From positions 2,749,057 to 2,813,056 of the forward strand of contig NZ_FNHW01000001.1 in assembly GCF_900103485.1 (NCBI RefSeq): a DNA stretch of 64,000 bases, given 5' to 3'. Every line of letters starts with the position of its first letter. The first letter of the stretch is position 1. Position numbers and translations under genes: made by a program. This DNA is from Fictibacillus solisalsi (GTDB lineage Bacteria; Bacillota; Bacilli; Bacillales; Fictibacillaceae). The notes under the pieces were generated by a model. The model made no database searches. It saw only the letters and a program-made list of their open reading frames with translations, and had not been told where the DNA came from. Shown here one piece after another: positions 28,483-37,171 of this stretch.

Positions 28483-29082
28483 ATGGCTCAAAATTTGAAT
28501 TATACATCCCCTTCCGTGCAATTCAGCGCGACCATCAATACGAACGTCGTGACGAAAGACCGGCAAAATTACATTAATGTGCTGGGAATCAACGAGCTGA
28601 ACACGCTGGACAATGTATCCCTGCTGGATATTTTTTTGAGCAGCAATAATGTGGTGGAACCGCATTATCACCAAAATGCGGCTGAATTGGTGTACTGCAT
28701 TTCGGGTGCTGCTGTCGTTTCCATTTTCAACCCGTTCACCAAACAATTTATGCATTTTTCCATCGCTCCCGGGCAAGTGGCCAACGTTCCTCAAGGCTGG
28801 TGGCATTATGAAGTAGCCACCACGGATCAAACCCATCTGCTGGCCATTTTTAACTCGCCAACACCTGATGTCATTTTGGGGTCAGATCTGCTCAAGTTTA
28901 CCCCTGCCAATATTATGGCCCACACCTATTGCATGAACGAAAATCAGTGGCAGAAAACGATAAATCCCGTGCAGCCCACCATGTTCATCGGCCCTCCAAA
29001 AGATTGCGGCAATCGTCCGGACCCACAAAACGCTATCCGATATTATCAACAACCGTATTACCAGCCGCCATACGGTTCATAA
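28483..29082 (+). CDS. Cupin-domain protein
   Basis: 199 residues. A single cupin barrel: first metal motif EPHYHQNAAELVYCISG (about 59-75; His, His and Glu ligands) and second motif IAPGQVANVPQGWWHYE (His about 108). The C-terminal tail YYQQPYYQPPYGS is Gln/Tyr/Pro-rich and recalls spore coat proteins. It resembles oxalate decarboxylase-like monocupins, but substrate and activity are unknown. No signal peptide. AAGGAAT precedes the ATG. It diverges from qoxA across a region with two Fnr-like sites and has its own terminator. Confidence 0.8.
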   Translation: MAQNLNYTSPSVQFSATINTNVVTKDRQNYINVLGINELNTLDNVSLLDIFLSSNNVVEPHYHQNAAELVYCISGAAVVSIFNPFTKQFMHFSIAPGQVANVPQGWWHYEVATTDQTHLLAIFNSPTPDVILGSDLLKFTPANIMAHTYCMNENQWQKTINPVQPTMFIGPPKDCGNRPDPQNAIRYYQQPYYQPPYGS

Positions 29083-29088
29083 CCAAAA

Positions 29089-29114
29089 AGGCATACCCGC
29101 GAATGGGTATGCCT
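29089..29114 (+). terminator. Terminator of the cupin gene
   Basis: AGGCATACCC GCGAAT GGGTATGCCT, 10-bp stem; followed by TCTATCTTT. Confidence 0.75.
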
Positions 29115-29123
29115 CTATCTTTA

Positions 29124-29249
29124 TCACTTTCCTGTTTTGGCGATCTCAGCAATCCGGTTGCCCATTTCATCACGTACTCGCTGGAAGATCTATTTAGCCC
29201 AACCTTCTGCCATCTGGCTTATGCACGAGGTTCCTGTACATAAAAAGCA
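29124..29249 (-). pseudogene. arsC: Relic of thioredoxin-coupled arsenate reductase arsC
   Basis: On the minus strand the frame from 29249 reads CFLCTGTSCISQMAEGWAK, then a TAG (29190-29192), then IFQRVRDEMGNRIAEIAK and ends TGK-stop. These two pieces match the N-terminal P-loop (FLCTGNSCRSQMAEGWAK) and the extreme C-terminus of B. subtilis-type ArsC. About 90 residues between them are deleted, removing the resolving cysteines, and the N-terminus upstream is also out of frame. A ribosome binding site-like GGGGAGAGG with ATG at about 29267 remains. A dead gene; the rest of an ars operon is not in the window. Confidence 0.8.
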
Positions 29250-29360
29250 TTGTCCAGCATTTGGTTGGTGACCACTTCATATCCTCTCCCCGCTGTTTAT
29301 TCAATCAAGCCATTGTGTAAGTATATTCTTATATATGCACCTACCATTTTCACAAAAAAA

Positions 29361-29384
29361 GATGGCCAGCTTACGCCGGCCATC
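29361..29384 (-). terminator. Terminator of minJ
   Basis: GATGGCC ... GGCCATC stem followed on the minus strand by seven T. Confidence 0.8.
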
Positions 29385-29410
29385 TTCCTAGCTTTTCAGG
29401 GTCATCTGAA

Positions 29411-30607
29411 TTATGAAACTTCCACACTCTTTTTCTCGGTTACTTCGTGAACGAACAGCAAGCCCAATTCATGGTGTTCGTTTTCATAAAGTGAACGCTG
29501 GGCAAAGCGGATTTCCCCTTGGTGGTCAAGAATCTCGAGTTTACAGAACGCGGCATTGATCTGCAATGCTTGATAAAACTCACGCTCATTGTTCAGGGAA
29601 ACACCATTTGCCTTCATGATTACTTCTCCAACCTGAATTCCCATCTTAGCTGCAGGGGTTCCCGGTACAACACCGAGAACCACAAGCCCATTGTTTCGGC
29701 GGGTAAAGAAGGGTTTCCCGTGATCATCCTTCTGGCTGTTTATTACGGTGATCAGTTCCCGGCCAAGCATTCCTCCAATAAGGGCAATAACAGCAAGCAA
29801 AGGTAAATCAGTAAACACACCGACAAGGGTGATAACCACAATCAGTGCGCCAAGCGCCAACACCTGCTTTCCTGTAGCTTTAATCGCTTCCTGTGGCAGC
29901 GAATGGGCATTCAACTGACGAAAGCCGACAGCAAACGGAACCAGCAGGATGGAGTAGCCAACAGCCTGCATTCCGAACATTGGCCAGTCTCCCTGCGCCG
30001 GAATAGCGCCCATCGGGATCAGCAGAAATTGCGGGACCAGCCAAAACCGTGTAGCTTCATGGGCACCGATATACTGCCCCCTTTTTCCTTTCAGCAGCCG
30101 GGGGGATGTTCGACTGGAGCCTTTCCAGATAATCAATATTCCTTCCTGTATGACCAGCATGGCCATGAGGATGCCAAGTGAATCAAGCGGTGTGCTTTGT
30201 ACATCCCGGACCCATTTGTCAATAAAATCAGTACCTGTCTCAAATCCCGGAAGAAAAAGGGCAATAATGGAAGCCAGTCCGATCGCATAAGCAGGGTTAA
30301 GAAACCTGGTTTTCAGGGTCAAACCGAGCAGCAAATACATTAATCCGATCAAGGCAACCATTCCCATCGGAATTGCCACACCTGTCCCAAGCAGGACAGC
30401 CGAGAACAGGATACCGATCAACAGACCAGGAAAAAAGGATTGAATCAAGTTATCCATCACCGGATGGACCCTTACTTTAAATTCTTTCCTTTCCCGTTTA
30501 ACCCGCTTAAAACCGATCACAAAGGCTACAATCACAAATACGTATGAAAGCGGATGTAAAAAAAGACCCGCTACTCCATCAAGCAGTTCTTTCAAGTAAA
30601 TATCCAT
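29411..30607 (-). CDS. minJ: Division topological determinant MinJ (PDZ membrane protein)
   Basis: 398 residues, close to B. subtilis MinJ. About six to eight membrane helices (about 15-290) and a C-terminal PDZ domain (about 300-375; GLVVLGVVPGTPAAKMGIQVGEVIMKANG). In B. subtilis MinJ bridges DivIVA and MinD at cell poles and septa so that Z-rings do not form there. The assignment rests on architecture and on the conserved position beside ctpB. AAGGAGAG precedes the ATG. Confidence 0.88.
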   Translation of the reverse strand: MDIYLKELLDGVAGLFLHPLSYVFVIVAFVIGFKRVKRERKEFKVRVHPVMDNLIQSFFPGLLIGILFSAVLLGTGVAIPMGMVALIGLMYLLLGLTLKTRFLNPAYAIGLASIIALFLPGFETGTDFIDKWVRDVQSTPLDSLGILMAMLVIQEGILIIWKGSSRTSPRLLKGKRGQYIGAHEATRFWLVPQFLLIPMGAIPAQGDWPMFGMQAVGYSILLVPFAVGFRQLNAHSLPQEAIKATGKQVLALGALIVVITLVGVFTDLPLLAVIALIGGMLGRELITVINSQKDDHGKPFFTRRNNGLVVLGVVPGTPAAKMGIQVGEVIMKANGVSLNNEREFYQALQINAAFCKLEILDHQGEIRFAQRSLYENEHHELGLLFVHEVTEKKSVEVS

Positions 30608-30778
30608 GCAACAAATCTCTCCTTAAAGCATCTTCTCATTCATTATTATTCGTGGATTCCGGCCTCCGCCTGGAATGTTATTTTCAAAAAGTTTATCACA
30701 TTAACTTTTTAAGTATAACCTGAAAAGATGTCGGGGTGTTAGAAAATGTGTGGATTTTGTAAATTCATTTATTAAAAA

Positions 30779-30802
30779 ACCCGCAGCCTCAAGCCTGCGG
30801 GT
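30779..30802 (-). terminator. Terminator of ctpB
   Basis: ACCCGCAG CCTCAAGC CTGCGGGT with T-tracts on both sides. Confidence 0.85.
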
Positions 30803-30809
30803 TTTTTCT

Positions 30810-32270
30810 TTATTTCTTTTTGTTTGCGGCAATTTCCAATGCCGTTTGAAGCTGGAGATCGTTTTTCTTGTTGCGGATTTGAGTAATGATTTTGCTTTCG
30901 ATCTCACCAGCTGTCTTTTGATCAATTTTTCCCGATGGAGTCAGTTTGTTTGCTTTCTGGAAAGCTGTAACGGCGGTTTCTGTTTTTTCATCAAAATATC
31001 CATCCGAACGGCCAGGATCAAAGCCTAAACCTTTCAGCATTTTTTGTGCGGTTTTGACTTGTTCGCTGTTCATGTCATATGCAAGCGGTTTTTCGATGCT
31101 GAGCGGACTGGAATAGAAGTAAGCCGGCTGTTTCACCGCATAGTTCGGTTTAATTCCTTTTTTATGAATCCAGTTACCATCCGGAGTCAGCCATTTGGCG
31201 AGGGTCAGCTTGACATTGCTGCCGTCCCCAAGATCAATGGTCTGCTGGACGGTTCCTTTACCGAACGTTTTTTCACCAACAAGCGGATATCCGCCCGCTT
31301 CTTTCAACGCTCCTGCCATGATTTCAGAAGCGGATGCACTTCCCCCGTCAACGAGTCCGACGATCGGATAGTCTTTCTTTTCTTTCAGTTCGGAAACATA
31401 GCGCTGCTTATTTCCTTTTCGGTCTTCGATCTGAACAAACGGCTTGCCTTCAGGAATAATTTCCTTCAGCATGCTGTCCACTGCGTCCAGGTACCCGCCC
31501 GGGTTCCCACGGACATCGATGACCAGGCCTTGAATATCCTGGCCTTCCAGATCACTCAATTTTTTCTTAAAGTCCGACCCGGTGTCTTCCGAGAAGGAAG
31601 TAATGTTCAGCACGCCGACCTTCTTCCCGGCGACTTTCTGGACATTCGAATAGACCGTTTCGATCGGAATGGTATCTCGTTTCACATCAATTTTCAGGGT
31701 GTCATTCACACCTTTTCGTTTGATGCCAAGTGTTACGGTTGACCCTTTTTTTCCACGTATTTTGAGGACTGCCTTGTACAGGTCGAGACCCTCCAAACTT
31801 TTTCCGTCCACTGAAACAATTTGGTCATTCGGCTTTACTCCTGAACGTTCGGCAGGAGAATCCTTAAATGGAGCGATGACAGTCACTTTGCCATCGACCA
31901 TGCTGACTTCCGTTCCAATTCCTTCAAAAGACGAATCAAGCGATTGGGTGAACTGGCTCGCCGTATCTTCATCCATATAGACCGAGTAAGGATCTTTCAA
32001 GGTTTTTACCATTCCATCAATGGCACCTTCCAGCAATTTATCCGAGCTCACCTTTTGGTAATACCTAGAGGATATCAACTGATAGGTTTTCTGAAGCTTG
32101 GCAAATTCCTCATCTTGGCTGACTGGTGCTTTCGTGCTCTTCAGTTCATTGACCGTTCCTGCATTGCCGATGGACTGGTCATTCTGTGACCACTTCATCC
32201 AGCCATACATGCCCCCCGCTCCAATTACAAGCGATAATACCATAAGAAGTGCAACAACTTTTCTTTTCAA
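30810..32270 (-). CDS. ctpB: S41 C-terminal processing peptidase with PDZ and peptidoglycan-binding domains
   Basis: 486 residues. N-terminal membrane anchor/signal (about 5-25), PDZ (about 95-175; FEGIGTEVSMVDGKVTVIAPFKDSP), S41 protease with the serine in GGSASASEIMAGAL (about 312) and the lysine in EKTFGKGTVQ (about 337), and a C-terminal peptidoglycan-binding domain (about 400-465). In B. subtilis CtpB cleaves SpoIVFA during sporulation to start sigma-K activation. Starts with TTG after GAGGTGAG. Position next to minJ and ftsX is conserved. Confidence 0.92.
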   Translation of the reverse strand: MKRKVVALLMVLSLVIGAGGMYGWMKWSQNDQSIGNAGTVNELKSTKAPVSQDEEFAKLQKTYQLISSRYYQKVSSDKLLEGAIDGMVKTLKDPYSVYMDEDTASQFTQSLDSSFEGIGTEVSMVDGKVTVIAPFKDSPAERSGVKPNDQIVSVDGKSLEGLDLYKAVLKIRGKKGSTVTLGIKRKGVNDTLKIDVKRDTIPIETVYSNVQKVAGKKVGVLNITSFSEDTGSDFKKKLSDLEGQDIQGLVIDVRGNPGGYLDAVDSMLKEIIPEGKPFVQIEDRKGNKQRYVSELKEKKDYPIVGLVDGGSASASEIMAGALKEAGGYPLVGEKTFGKGTVQQTIDLGDGSNVKLTLAKWLTPDGNWIHKKGIKPNYAVKQPAYFYSSPLSIEKPLAYDMNSEQVKTAQKMLKGLGFDPGRSDGYFDEKTETAVTAFQKANKLTPSGKIDQKTAGEIESKIITQIRNKKNDLQLQTALEIAANKKK

Positions 32271-32300
32271 TTTCGCTCACCTCATTTGTTTGCAGAAAAA

Positions 32301-32327
32301 GGCATCACACCTTGCGGATGCGATGCC
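32301..32327 (-). terminator. Terminator of the ftsE-ftsX-M23 unit
   Basis: GGCATC ... GATGCC with inner pairing; TTTTTC on the minus strand. It separates the M23 gene from ctpB. Confidence 0.7.
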
Positions 32328-32423
32328 ACTTTCAAAGTAAGAGATGGACCTGATGTATGTCCGCGTGACTCCTACTTTATATTATGAACAGCTTGTATTT
32401 TTATGTCCATATTTTTCTTCTGT

Positions 32424-33629
32424 TTACATATATGGACGAGGGTCAACTGCATTAGACTTGGATGCATTCCAAGGCCCCTTGTGAAGTTCAAAGTGCAGAT
32501 GCTGACCAAATGAATGTCCCGTGTTCCCCATATAGCCAATCAGCTGTCCGCGTTTTACCGAACCGCCTTGCACGACACGCTCTCTCATATGGGCGTAAAC
32601 CGTTGTCCAGGTCTGGCCGTTAATGTTATGCGTAACAAAGATTACATTTCCATAAGAGGAAGAGTAATCAGAACGGATCACTGTTCCGTCAGCCGCTGCA
32701 TAAATCGGAACTTTTCCAGCTTGGGCGATATCCACGCCGGCATGGAACTTGTTCCAGCGGGAACCAATGCCAGAGGTGAATACACCGGCTGCCGGCTTCA
32801 TGATCATTCCAGAGCCTGTATTGGAAGCATTTTTCCCTGCGCTGCCGCTGGTGCTCTGTTGTTCACTTGCCTGTTTGGCGCGTGCCTTCTCTTCTTTAAT
32901 GGCCTGTTCCTGGCTGTTTAACAACTCAGCCGCATTTTCGTATTTTTCAACGTCGTCTTCAATCTTGGAATGCTTTTTCTTTAAGGATGCCATCAATCTT
33001 GTTTTCTCTTTCTTTTGAGCATCCAGTTGTTTTTTCAAATCTTTTAGTTCTTTCATTTTATCTTCCAAAGCAGCCAGCTTGTCTTCAACTGTCTTTTTCT
33101 TATCTTCAAGCAGTTCTTTGTCCTTCTTTTGCTCTTCAAGAAGCTGGCGGTCCTGATCGGCAATCAGATTAAGCGCCACTACCCGGTCAAGGAAATCACC
33201 GAAATTCTTGGATCCTAGAACTACCTCAAGATACTGGACTGCTCCGCCGCTTTGATACATGGAGTTGATCCGGTCCTTTAAGAGCTTGTCACGTTTGTCA
33301 ATTCTTTTTTGAACAATCTCAATTTCCTTTTTTAGCTGCTCCACTTGATCTTTTGTATTATGAATCTCTGTTTCTTTTTTGCTGATCTTGCTTTCTGTAT
33401 CAGCAGTTGATTGATCGATTCGTGCAATTTCGTTTCGAGTTGCTTCCTGGTTCTTTTCATTCAGTCTGAGCTTTGCGTTTGCTGCGTCTTGTTTCTTCTT
33501 ATTCGCCTCTTTTTTCTCTTTAATGCTCTTTAGCGTTTCTGCGCTGGCTGTTGTAGATGATTGGTATGCTGTAATACCGCTAAGAGCGAGGCTCAATGAT
33601 AGTGTTAATCCTGCGATCTTTCTATTCAA
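32424..33629 (-). CDS. Coiled-coil M23 peptidoglycan hydrolase encoded next to ftsEX (second paralog)
   Basis: 401 residues from a TTG with GGGGAGGA upstream. Signal peptide (about 1-30), PcsB/EnvC-like coiled coil (about 33-260), short Ser/Gly linker and a complete LytM/M23 domain with zinc ligands in FHAGVDIAQAG and HLHFELHKG and the catalytic-site HMRERV. It follows ftsX by 35 bases in one operon. FtsEX is known to activate coiled-coil wall hydrolases (EnvC/Amidase in E. coli, PcsB in streptococci, CwlO in B. subtilis), so this protein is the likely partner here. Its own active site appears intact. Confidence 0.9.
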   Translation of the reverse strand: MNRKIAGLTLSLSLALSGITAYQSSTTASAETLKSIKEKKEANKKKQDAANAKLRLNEKNQEATRNEIARIDQSTADTESKISKKETEIHNTKDQVEQLKKEIEIVQKRIDKRDKLLKDRINSMYQSGGAVQYLEVVLGSKNFGDFLDRVVALNLIADQDRQLLEEQKKDKELLEDKKKTVEDKLAALEDKMKELKDLKKQLDAQKKEKTRLMASLKKKHSKIEDDVEKYENAAELLNSQEQAIKEEKARAKQASEQQSTSGSAGKNASNTGSGMIMKPAAGVFTSGIGSRWNKFHAGVDIAQAGKVPIYAAADGTVIRSDYSSSYGNVIFVTHNINGQTWTTVYAHMRERVVQGGSVKRGQLIGYMGNTGHSFGQHLHFELHKGPWNASKSNAVDPRPYM

Positions 33630-33664
33630 CTCAAGTCCTCCCCTTTTCTACCCCTGTCAATGGC

Positions 33665-34558
33665 TTATACTTTTAGGAATTTGCGTACGGAAGTCATGCT
33701 TCCCCATACTCCAATCAATCCGCCAATTACAGCCAGCATTACAGAAAGCTGCAGCACCATCGGATAGACCGGCAATAATTTAACAAACACGGTATCAAGC
33801 TGGTTGTTCACTTGTCCATGCAGGAACTGGTACCCGAACACCACAACGAGAATCGGGATGATCGCTCCCATCAGACCAAGCACAAATCCTTCAATGAAGA
33901 ACGGCCAGCGGATGAATCCGTTTGTTGCCCCTACCAGTTTCATAATTTCAATTTCTTTGCGGCGGGAAACAATTGTAAGTTTAATCGTGTTGGAAATGAG
34001 GAACATTGCTGTAAAGATTAATCCAACAATCAGCACGAGTCCGACATTTCTGGCTACGCCTGTCACTTTGAACAGCCGCTCAACGGTTCCCTGTCCGTAA
34101 TCTACTTTCTTGATATGGTCATACTTTTCAATTTCAGAAGCGACAGTTGATGTATCCTGAGGCTTCTTGGTTTTGATGATAAAGGCATCAGGTAATGGAT
34201 TCTCATTTTTTAAGGAAGAGAAAGCCTTCCCTTCATCTCCAAGACTTTTAATCAATTCCTGAAGTCCGTCTTCCTTGGACTGGAATTTAACTTCATTCAC
34301 ATTTGGAATTTGCTCCATTTTTTGCTGCAAATCGTTATATTCGGTTTGTTTGGTCGTGCGGTCAATATACGCCCGAATTTCCACATCGCCTTCAATCTGG
34401 CTGGCAAGATGGTTCAAGTTCAATAGCACCACTAGAAAAACGCCGACAAGCAATAAAGTAACCGTTACCGCACTAACGGAGGCAAATGACATCCAGCCAT
34501 TTCTTCCGAGACTTTTAAATGCTTCTGCAAAGTGACGTTTTAGGGTTCTAGATTTCAT
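33665..34558 (-). CDS. ftsX: Cell-division ABC transporter permease-like protein FtsX
   Basis: 297 residues. Cytoplasmic N-terminus, helix 1 (about 25-45), a large extracellular domain (about 48-165) that contacts hydrolase coiled coils, then three helices (about 170-290) with the FtsX signature region VSRRKEIEIMKLVGATNGFIRWPFFIEG. The start at 34558 overlaps the end of ftsE by 11 bases; a longer in-frame reading (to 34612) runs deep into ftsE. Works with FtsE to control wall cleavage. Confidence 0.95.
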   Translation of the reverse strand: MKSRTLKRHFAEAFKSLGRNGWMSFASVSAVTVTLLLVGVFLVVLLNLNHLASQIEGDVEIRAYIDRTTKQTEYNDLQQKMEQIPNVNEVKFQSKEDGLQELIKSLGDEGKAFSSLKNENPLPDAFIIKTKKPQDTSTVASEIEKYDHIKKVDYGQGTVERLFKVTGVARNVGLVLIVGLIFTAMFLISNTIKLTIVSRRKEIEIMKLVGATNGFIRWPFFIEGFVLGLMGAIIPILVVVFGYQFLHGQVNNQLDTVFVKLLPVYPMVLQLSVMLAVIGGLIGVWGSMTSVRKFLKV

Positions 34559-35240
34559 AGCCGTATTCCCCCTTCTGTTCGTCACGCACGATTCTGCCGC
34601 CTTCAATGGCAATTACGCGCTTTTTGAAACTGTTCACAATGTCTTTATTATGAGTGGCCATCACTACCGTTGTGCCACGCTCATTGATTTCTTTAAAAAT
34701 GTCCATGATCTCCCAAGCCGTTTCCGGATCAAGGTTTCCTGTCGGTTCATCCGCAATGATAACCGGAGGACGGTTGACGATGGACCGTGCAATAGATACA
34801 CGCTGCTGTTCTCCGCCTGATAGTTCATCAGGGAAAGAGCGTGCCTTATTCTTCAAACCTACGAGATCAAGCACTTCCATGACCCTCTGGCGAATGACTT
34901 TTGGCGATTCCTCAATGACTTCAAGCGCAAAGGCAACATTCTCATATACGGTCAGCTTCGGCAGCAATTTGAAATCCTGAAAAATGACGCCAATTTTTCT
35001 GCGCATTTTCGGAATATGCCGTTCTCTCAACTTCGCTAGATCGGTCCCCTGAATAAGAATGGAACCTTTTGTCGGTTTCTCTTCACGGTACATGCACTTA
35101 ACGAAAGTGGATTTACCTGCACCGCTTGGCCCGACTACATAAACAAACTCACCTTTATCTATGTAGATATCAATCCCATTTAAGGCCATCACGCCATTGG
35201 GATATGTTTTCCATACATCCTTCATTTCTATCAACGTCAT
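34548..35240 (-). CDS. ftsE: Cell-division ABC ATPase FtsE
   Basis: 230 residues. Walker [10 protein letters not shown] (about 38-46), ABC signature LSGGEQQRV (about 140-148), Walker [14 protein letters not shown] and H-loop ATHN are all present. Drives FtsX. In B. subtilis cccB lies between this gene and the YitT-family gene; here that space (35241-35708) is empty. Confidence 0.96.
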   Translation of the reverse strand: MTLIEMKDVWKTYPNGVMALNGIDIYIDKGEFVYVVGPSGAGKSTFVKCMYREEKPTKGSILIQGTDLAKLRERHIPKMRRKIGVIFQDFKLLPKLTVYENVAFALEVIEESPKVIRQRVMEVLDLVGLKNKARSFPDELSGGEQQRVSIARSIVNRPPVIIADEPTGNLDPETAWEIMDIFKEINERGTTVVMATHNKDIVNSFKKRVIAIEGGRIVRDEQKGEYGYEI

Positions 35241-35344
35241 TCACTTCCTTATTTCATGAACTCTAATTTCCCCAACCACATTTTTCATTCGACAATCTAT
35301 TTTAACCAATTCATATAAAACTGGTGTTTTTTCCCGTAATTCCT

Positions 35345-35353
35345 ATTATAACA
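35345..35353 (-). promoter_or_regulatory. Extended -10 promoter of ftsE
   Basis: TGTTATAAT on the minus strand; no convincing -35, as is common with TG-extended promoters. Confidence 0.6.
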
Positions 35354-35663
35354 TCGGATTTTGCGATTTTTATTACAATTTGATTTCAAGTTGGTAACTT
35401 CCCGATCCAAAACAAGGGACTATTTACCTATCTTTCGGGTCTGACGCCAAAGAAAATCCGACAGCTTTCGCATTTTTTTAGAAAACAGACGGGGATGGCC
35501 TGTTTCCTTGCTATGCCGATATTTAACGATCTTGAACAGACTTTTTTCTTAAGCTAACAAACATACCCTTTCGCCCGTACATGTCCTGTCTTGTCGGTAG
35601 AAGTGAAAGAAATAAGCCATATCCATAATTTCTCAATATTCCGCAACTTTTTTCACCGAAAAA

Positions 35664-35698
35664 AAGAAGCGGTTGAAATTAAGACTCAACTGCTTCTT
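35664..35698 (-). terminator. Terminator of the YitT-family gene
   Basis: AAGAAGC-G-GTTGA / TCAAC-T-GCTTCTT stem; T-rich on the minus strand. Confidence 0.75.
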
Positions 35699-35708
35699 TT
35701 TGTTAAAC

Positions 35709-36581
35709 TTATGCTCGTTTGAATCCTTCCCCGAGCACTTCGTTTGCATTAAGCAGGATGACGAATGCGGAAGGATCCACTCCTTTTACATACTGTTTTA
35801 ATTTTGTCACTTCGTATTGTGCAACAACGCACATCAGCATCGGGCGCTCGTCCTGTGTATACCCGCCAAGCGCATTGATCTTTGTCACACCACGATAAAG
35901 GTCAGTCAGGATTCCTTGCCTCAATTCTTCTTCCTGATCGGAAATAATCAAAGCCACCTTGGATACCCCTAGCCCCATCTGAACCACATCAATCGTTTTT
36001 GCGGTTAAGAACATGGCGATCAGTGCGTAAAGGGCTTTTTCCAGACCGAAAACAAGGGCAGACGTCAGCACGATGGTTCCATCAATAAAGAGGATGCATG
36101 TTCCAAGCGATATTCCTAAATATTTATGAGCAATCTGCGCCAGCAAATCAACACCGCCTGTTGAAGCCTTGCCTCTGAATACAATGCCAAGGCCAGCCCC
36201 AACGCCCAATCCGCCAAATAAGGCACCGAGCAAGGGGTCATTGGTTGCGGCTCCCCAGCCATTGAAAAGAAAAACAAATAAGGGCAGTACCACAGTACCG
36301 ATCAGTGTTTTTGCGCCAAATTGCTTTCCGAGAAAAATAATACCGGCAAAAAACAACGGAATGTTCAATGCCCATTGCACGTAGGAAGGATCCCAGCCGG
36401 CCACCCATTTCAGGATGGTGCTGATTCCGCTGACACCGCCGGAGGCAATCTTATTAGGCAATAAAAAAACCGAAAATGCCAAGGCCACAAAAGCGGATCC
36501 GATAACTACAAAAATATATTCCAAAGCTAATTCTGCTTTTGGCGGCAAAACTCCTCTGCGCCTTCGCAAAGCTGTCATCAT
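35709..36581 (-). CDS. YitT-family (DUF161/DUF2179) membrane protein
   Basis: 290 residues. Five or six membrane helices (about 20-205) with the family motif GGVSGISTILKW, then a C-terminal cytoplasmic DUF2179 domain (about 215-285; RGVTKINALGGYTQDERPMLMCVV). The position between prfB and ftsE and the size match B. subtilis YvjA. Function unknown; related to predicted permeases. Confidence 0.88.
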   Translation of the reverse strand: MMTALRRRRGVLPPKAELALEYIFVVIGSAFVALAFSVFLLPNKIASGGVSGISTILKWVAGWDPSYVQWALNIPLFFAGIIFLGKQFGAKTLIGTVVLPLFVFLFNGWGAATNDPLLGALFGGLGVGAGLGIVFRGKASTGGVDLLAQIAHKYLGISLGTCILFIDGTIVLTSALVFGLEKALYALIAMFLTAKTIDVVQMGLGVSKVALIISDQEEELRQGILTDLYRGVTKINALGGYTQDERPMLMCVVAQYEVTKLKQYVKGVDPSAFVILLNANEVLGEGFKRA

Positions 36582-36811
36582 TCGTTCATTTACCTACTTT
36601 CCGAAAGTTCTCTAGTTGTAAAACCATAAAACCCGACTCATTATATCACTACTAGTCTGCCCTGTGAATGAGATTCCGATGACGCGGTAAAGGAATAAAC
36701 GGAAGAGTCATTTCCACTTTTTTACTTTTGTCGAAAGATTCTTAACATTTTTGGACAGGATTCGGTTAAAATTGAACTAAACTCCGAGACAGAAAGGGCG
36801 ATGTGTAAAAA

Positions 36812-37066
36812 ATGGATGAGAAAAAGATGTATCTTCTCATTTTGCAGCGTATGGAGGAAGCACTGAGCAGACTGGATGTGTATCAAAAAAAGCTGGACAC
36901 AATGGAACACAATTTTGATCGGTTTGAACAGGATTTAGACCATTATCATTCGGCGGTGCTGCAACGCTTTGAACAGATGGAACATTATATTTCCTACCTT
37001 GAACATGAAATTGAGGTTCTGCAGCGCAATATCCCTGTGCCTGAGCAATCCCTGCCTCTTCAATAA
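36812..37066 (+). CDS. Small coiled-coil protein (84 aa)
   Basis: Highly charged helical protein with heptad-like spacing over about residues 5-72 (LQRMEEALSRLDVYQKKLD, MEHYISYLEHEIEVLQ). No signal peptide or membrane segment. I do not recognise the family. A modest site (AAAGGGCGATG) precedes the ATG, and a strong terminator follows. It lies on the opposite strand to its neighbours prfB and the YitT gene. Possibly a conserved Bacillaceae orphan. Confidence 0.6.
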   Translation: MDEKKMYLLILQRMEEALSRLDVYQKKLDTMEHNFDRFEQDLDHYHSAVLQRFEQMEHYISYLEHEIEVLQRNIPVPEQSLPLQ

Positions 37067-37087
37067 ACTACATATCCATGCAAAAAA

Positions 37088-37119
37088 GCAGCCCCTTGAA
37101 AAACTCCGGGCTGCTTTTT
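37088..37119 (+). terminator. Terminator of the small coiled-coil gene
   Basis: GCAGCCC ... GGGCTGC followed by TTTTTC. Confidence 0.8.
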
Positions 37120-37130
37120 CATCATTTCAT

Positions 37131-37163
37131 AAAAAAAGCCAGGCCCTGACCAGGACCGGCTTT
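37131..37163 (-). terminator. Terminator of prfB
   Basis: AGCC-GG-CCTG / CAGG-CC-GGCT interrupted stem followed on the minus strand by seven T. Confidence 0.7.
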
Positions 37164-37171
37164 TACAAAAA

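Larger units (their letters stand above)
35241..35708. other. Intergenic region upstream of ftsE, no gene seen
   Basis: 468 bases. It holds the ftsE promoter at 35345-35353 and the YitT-gene terminator at 35664-35698. In between I find no coding frame; this is where cccB would stand in B. subtilis, but I recognise no remnant of it. Confidence 0.6.
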
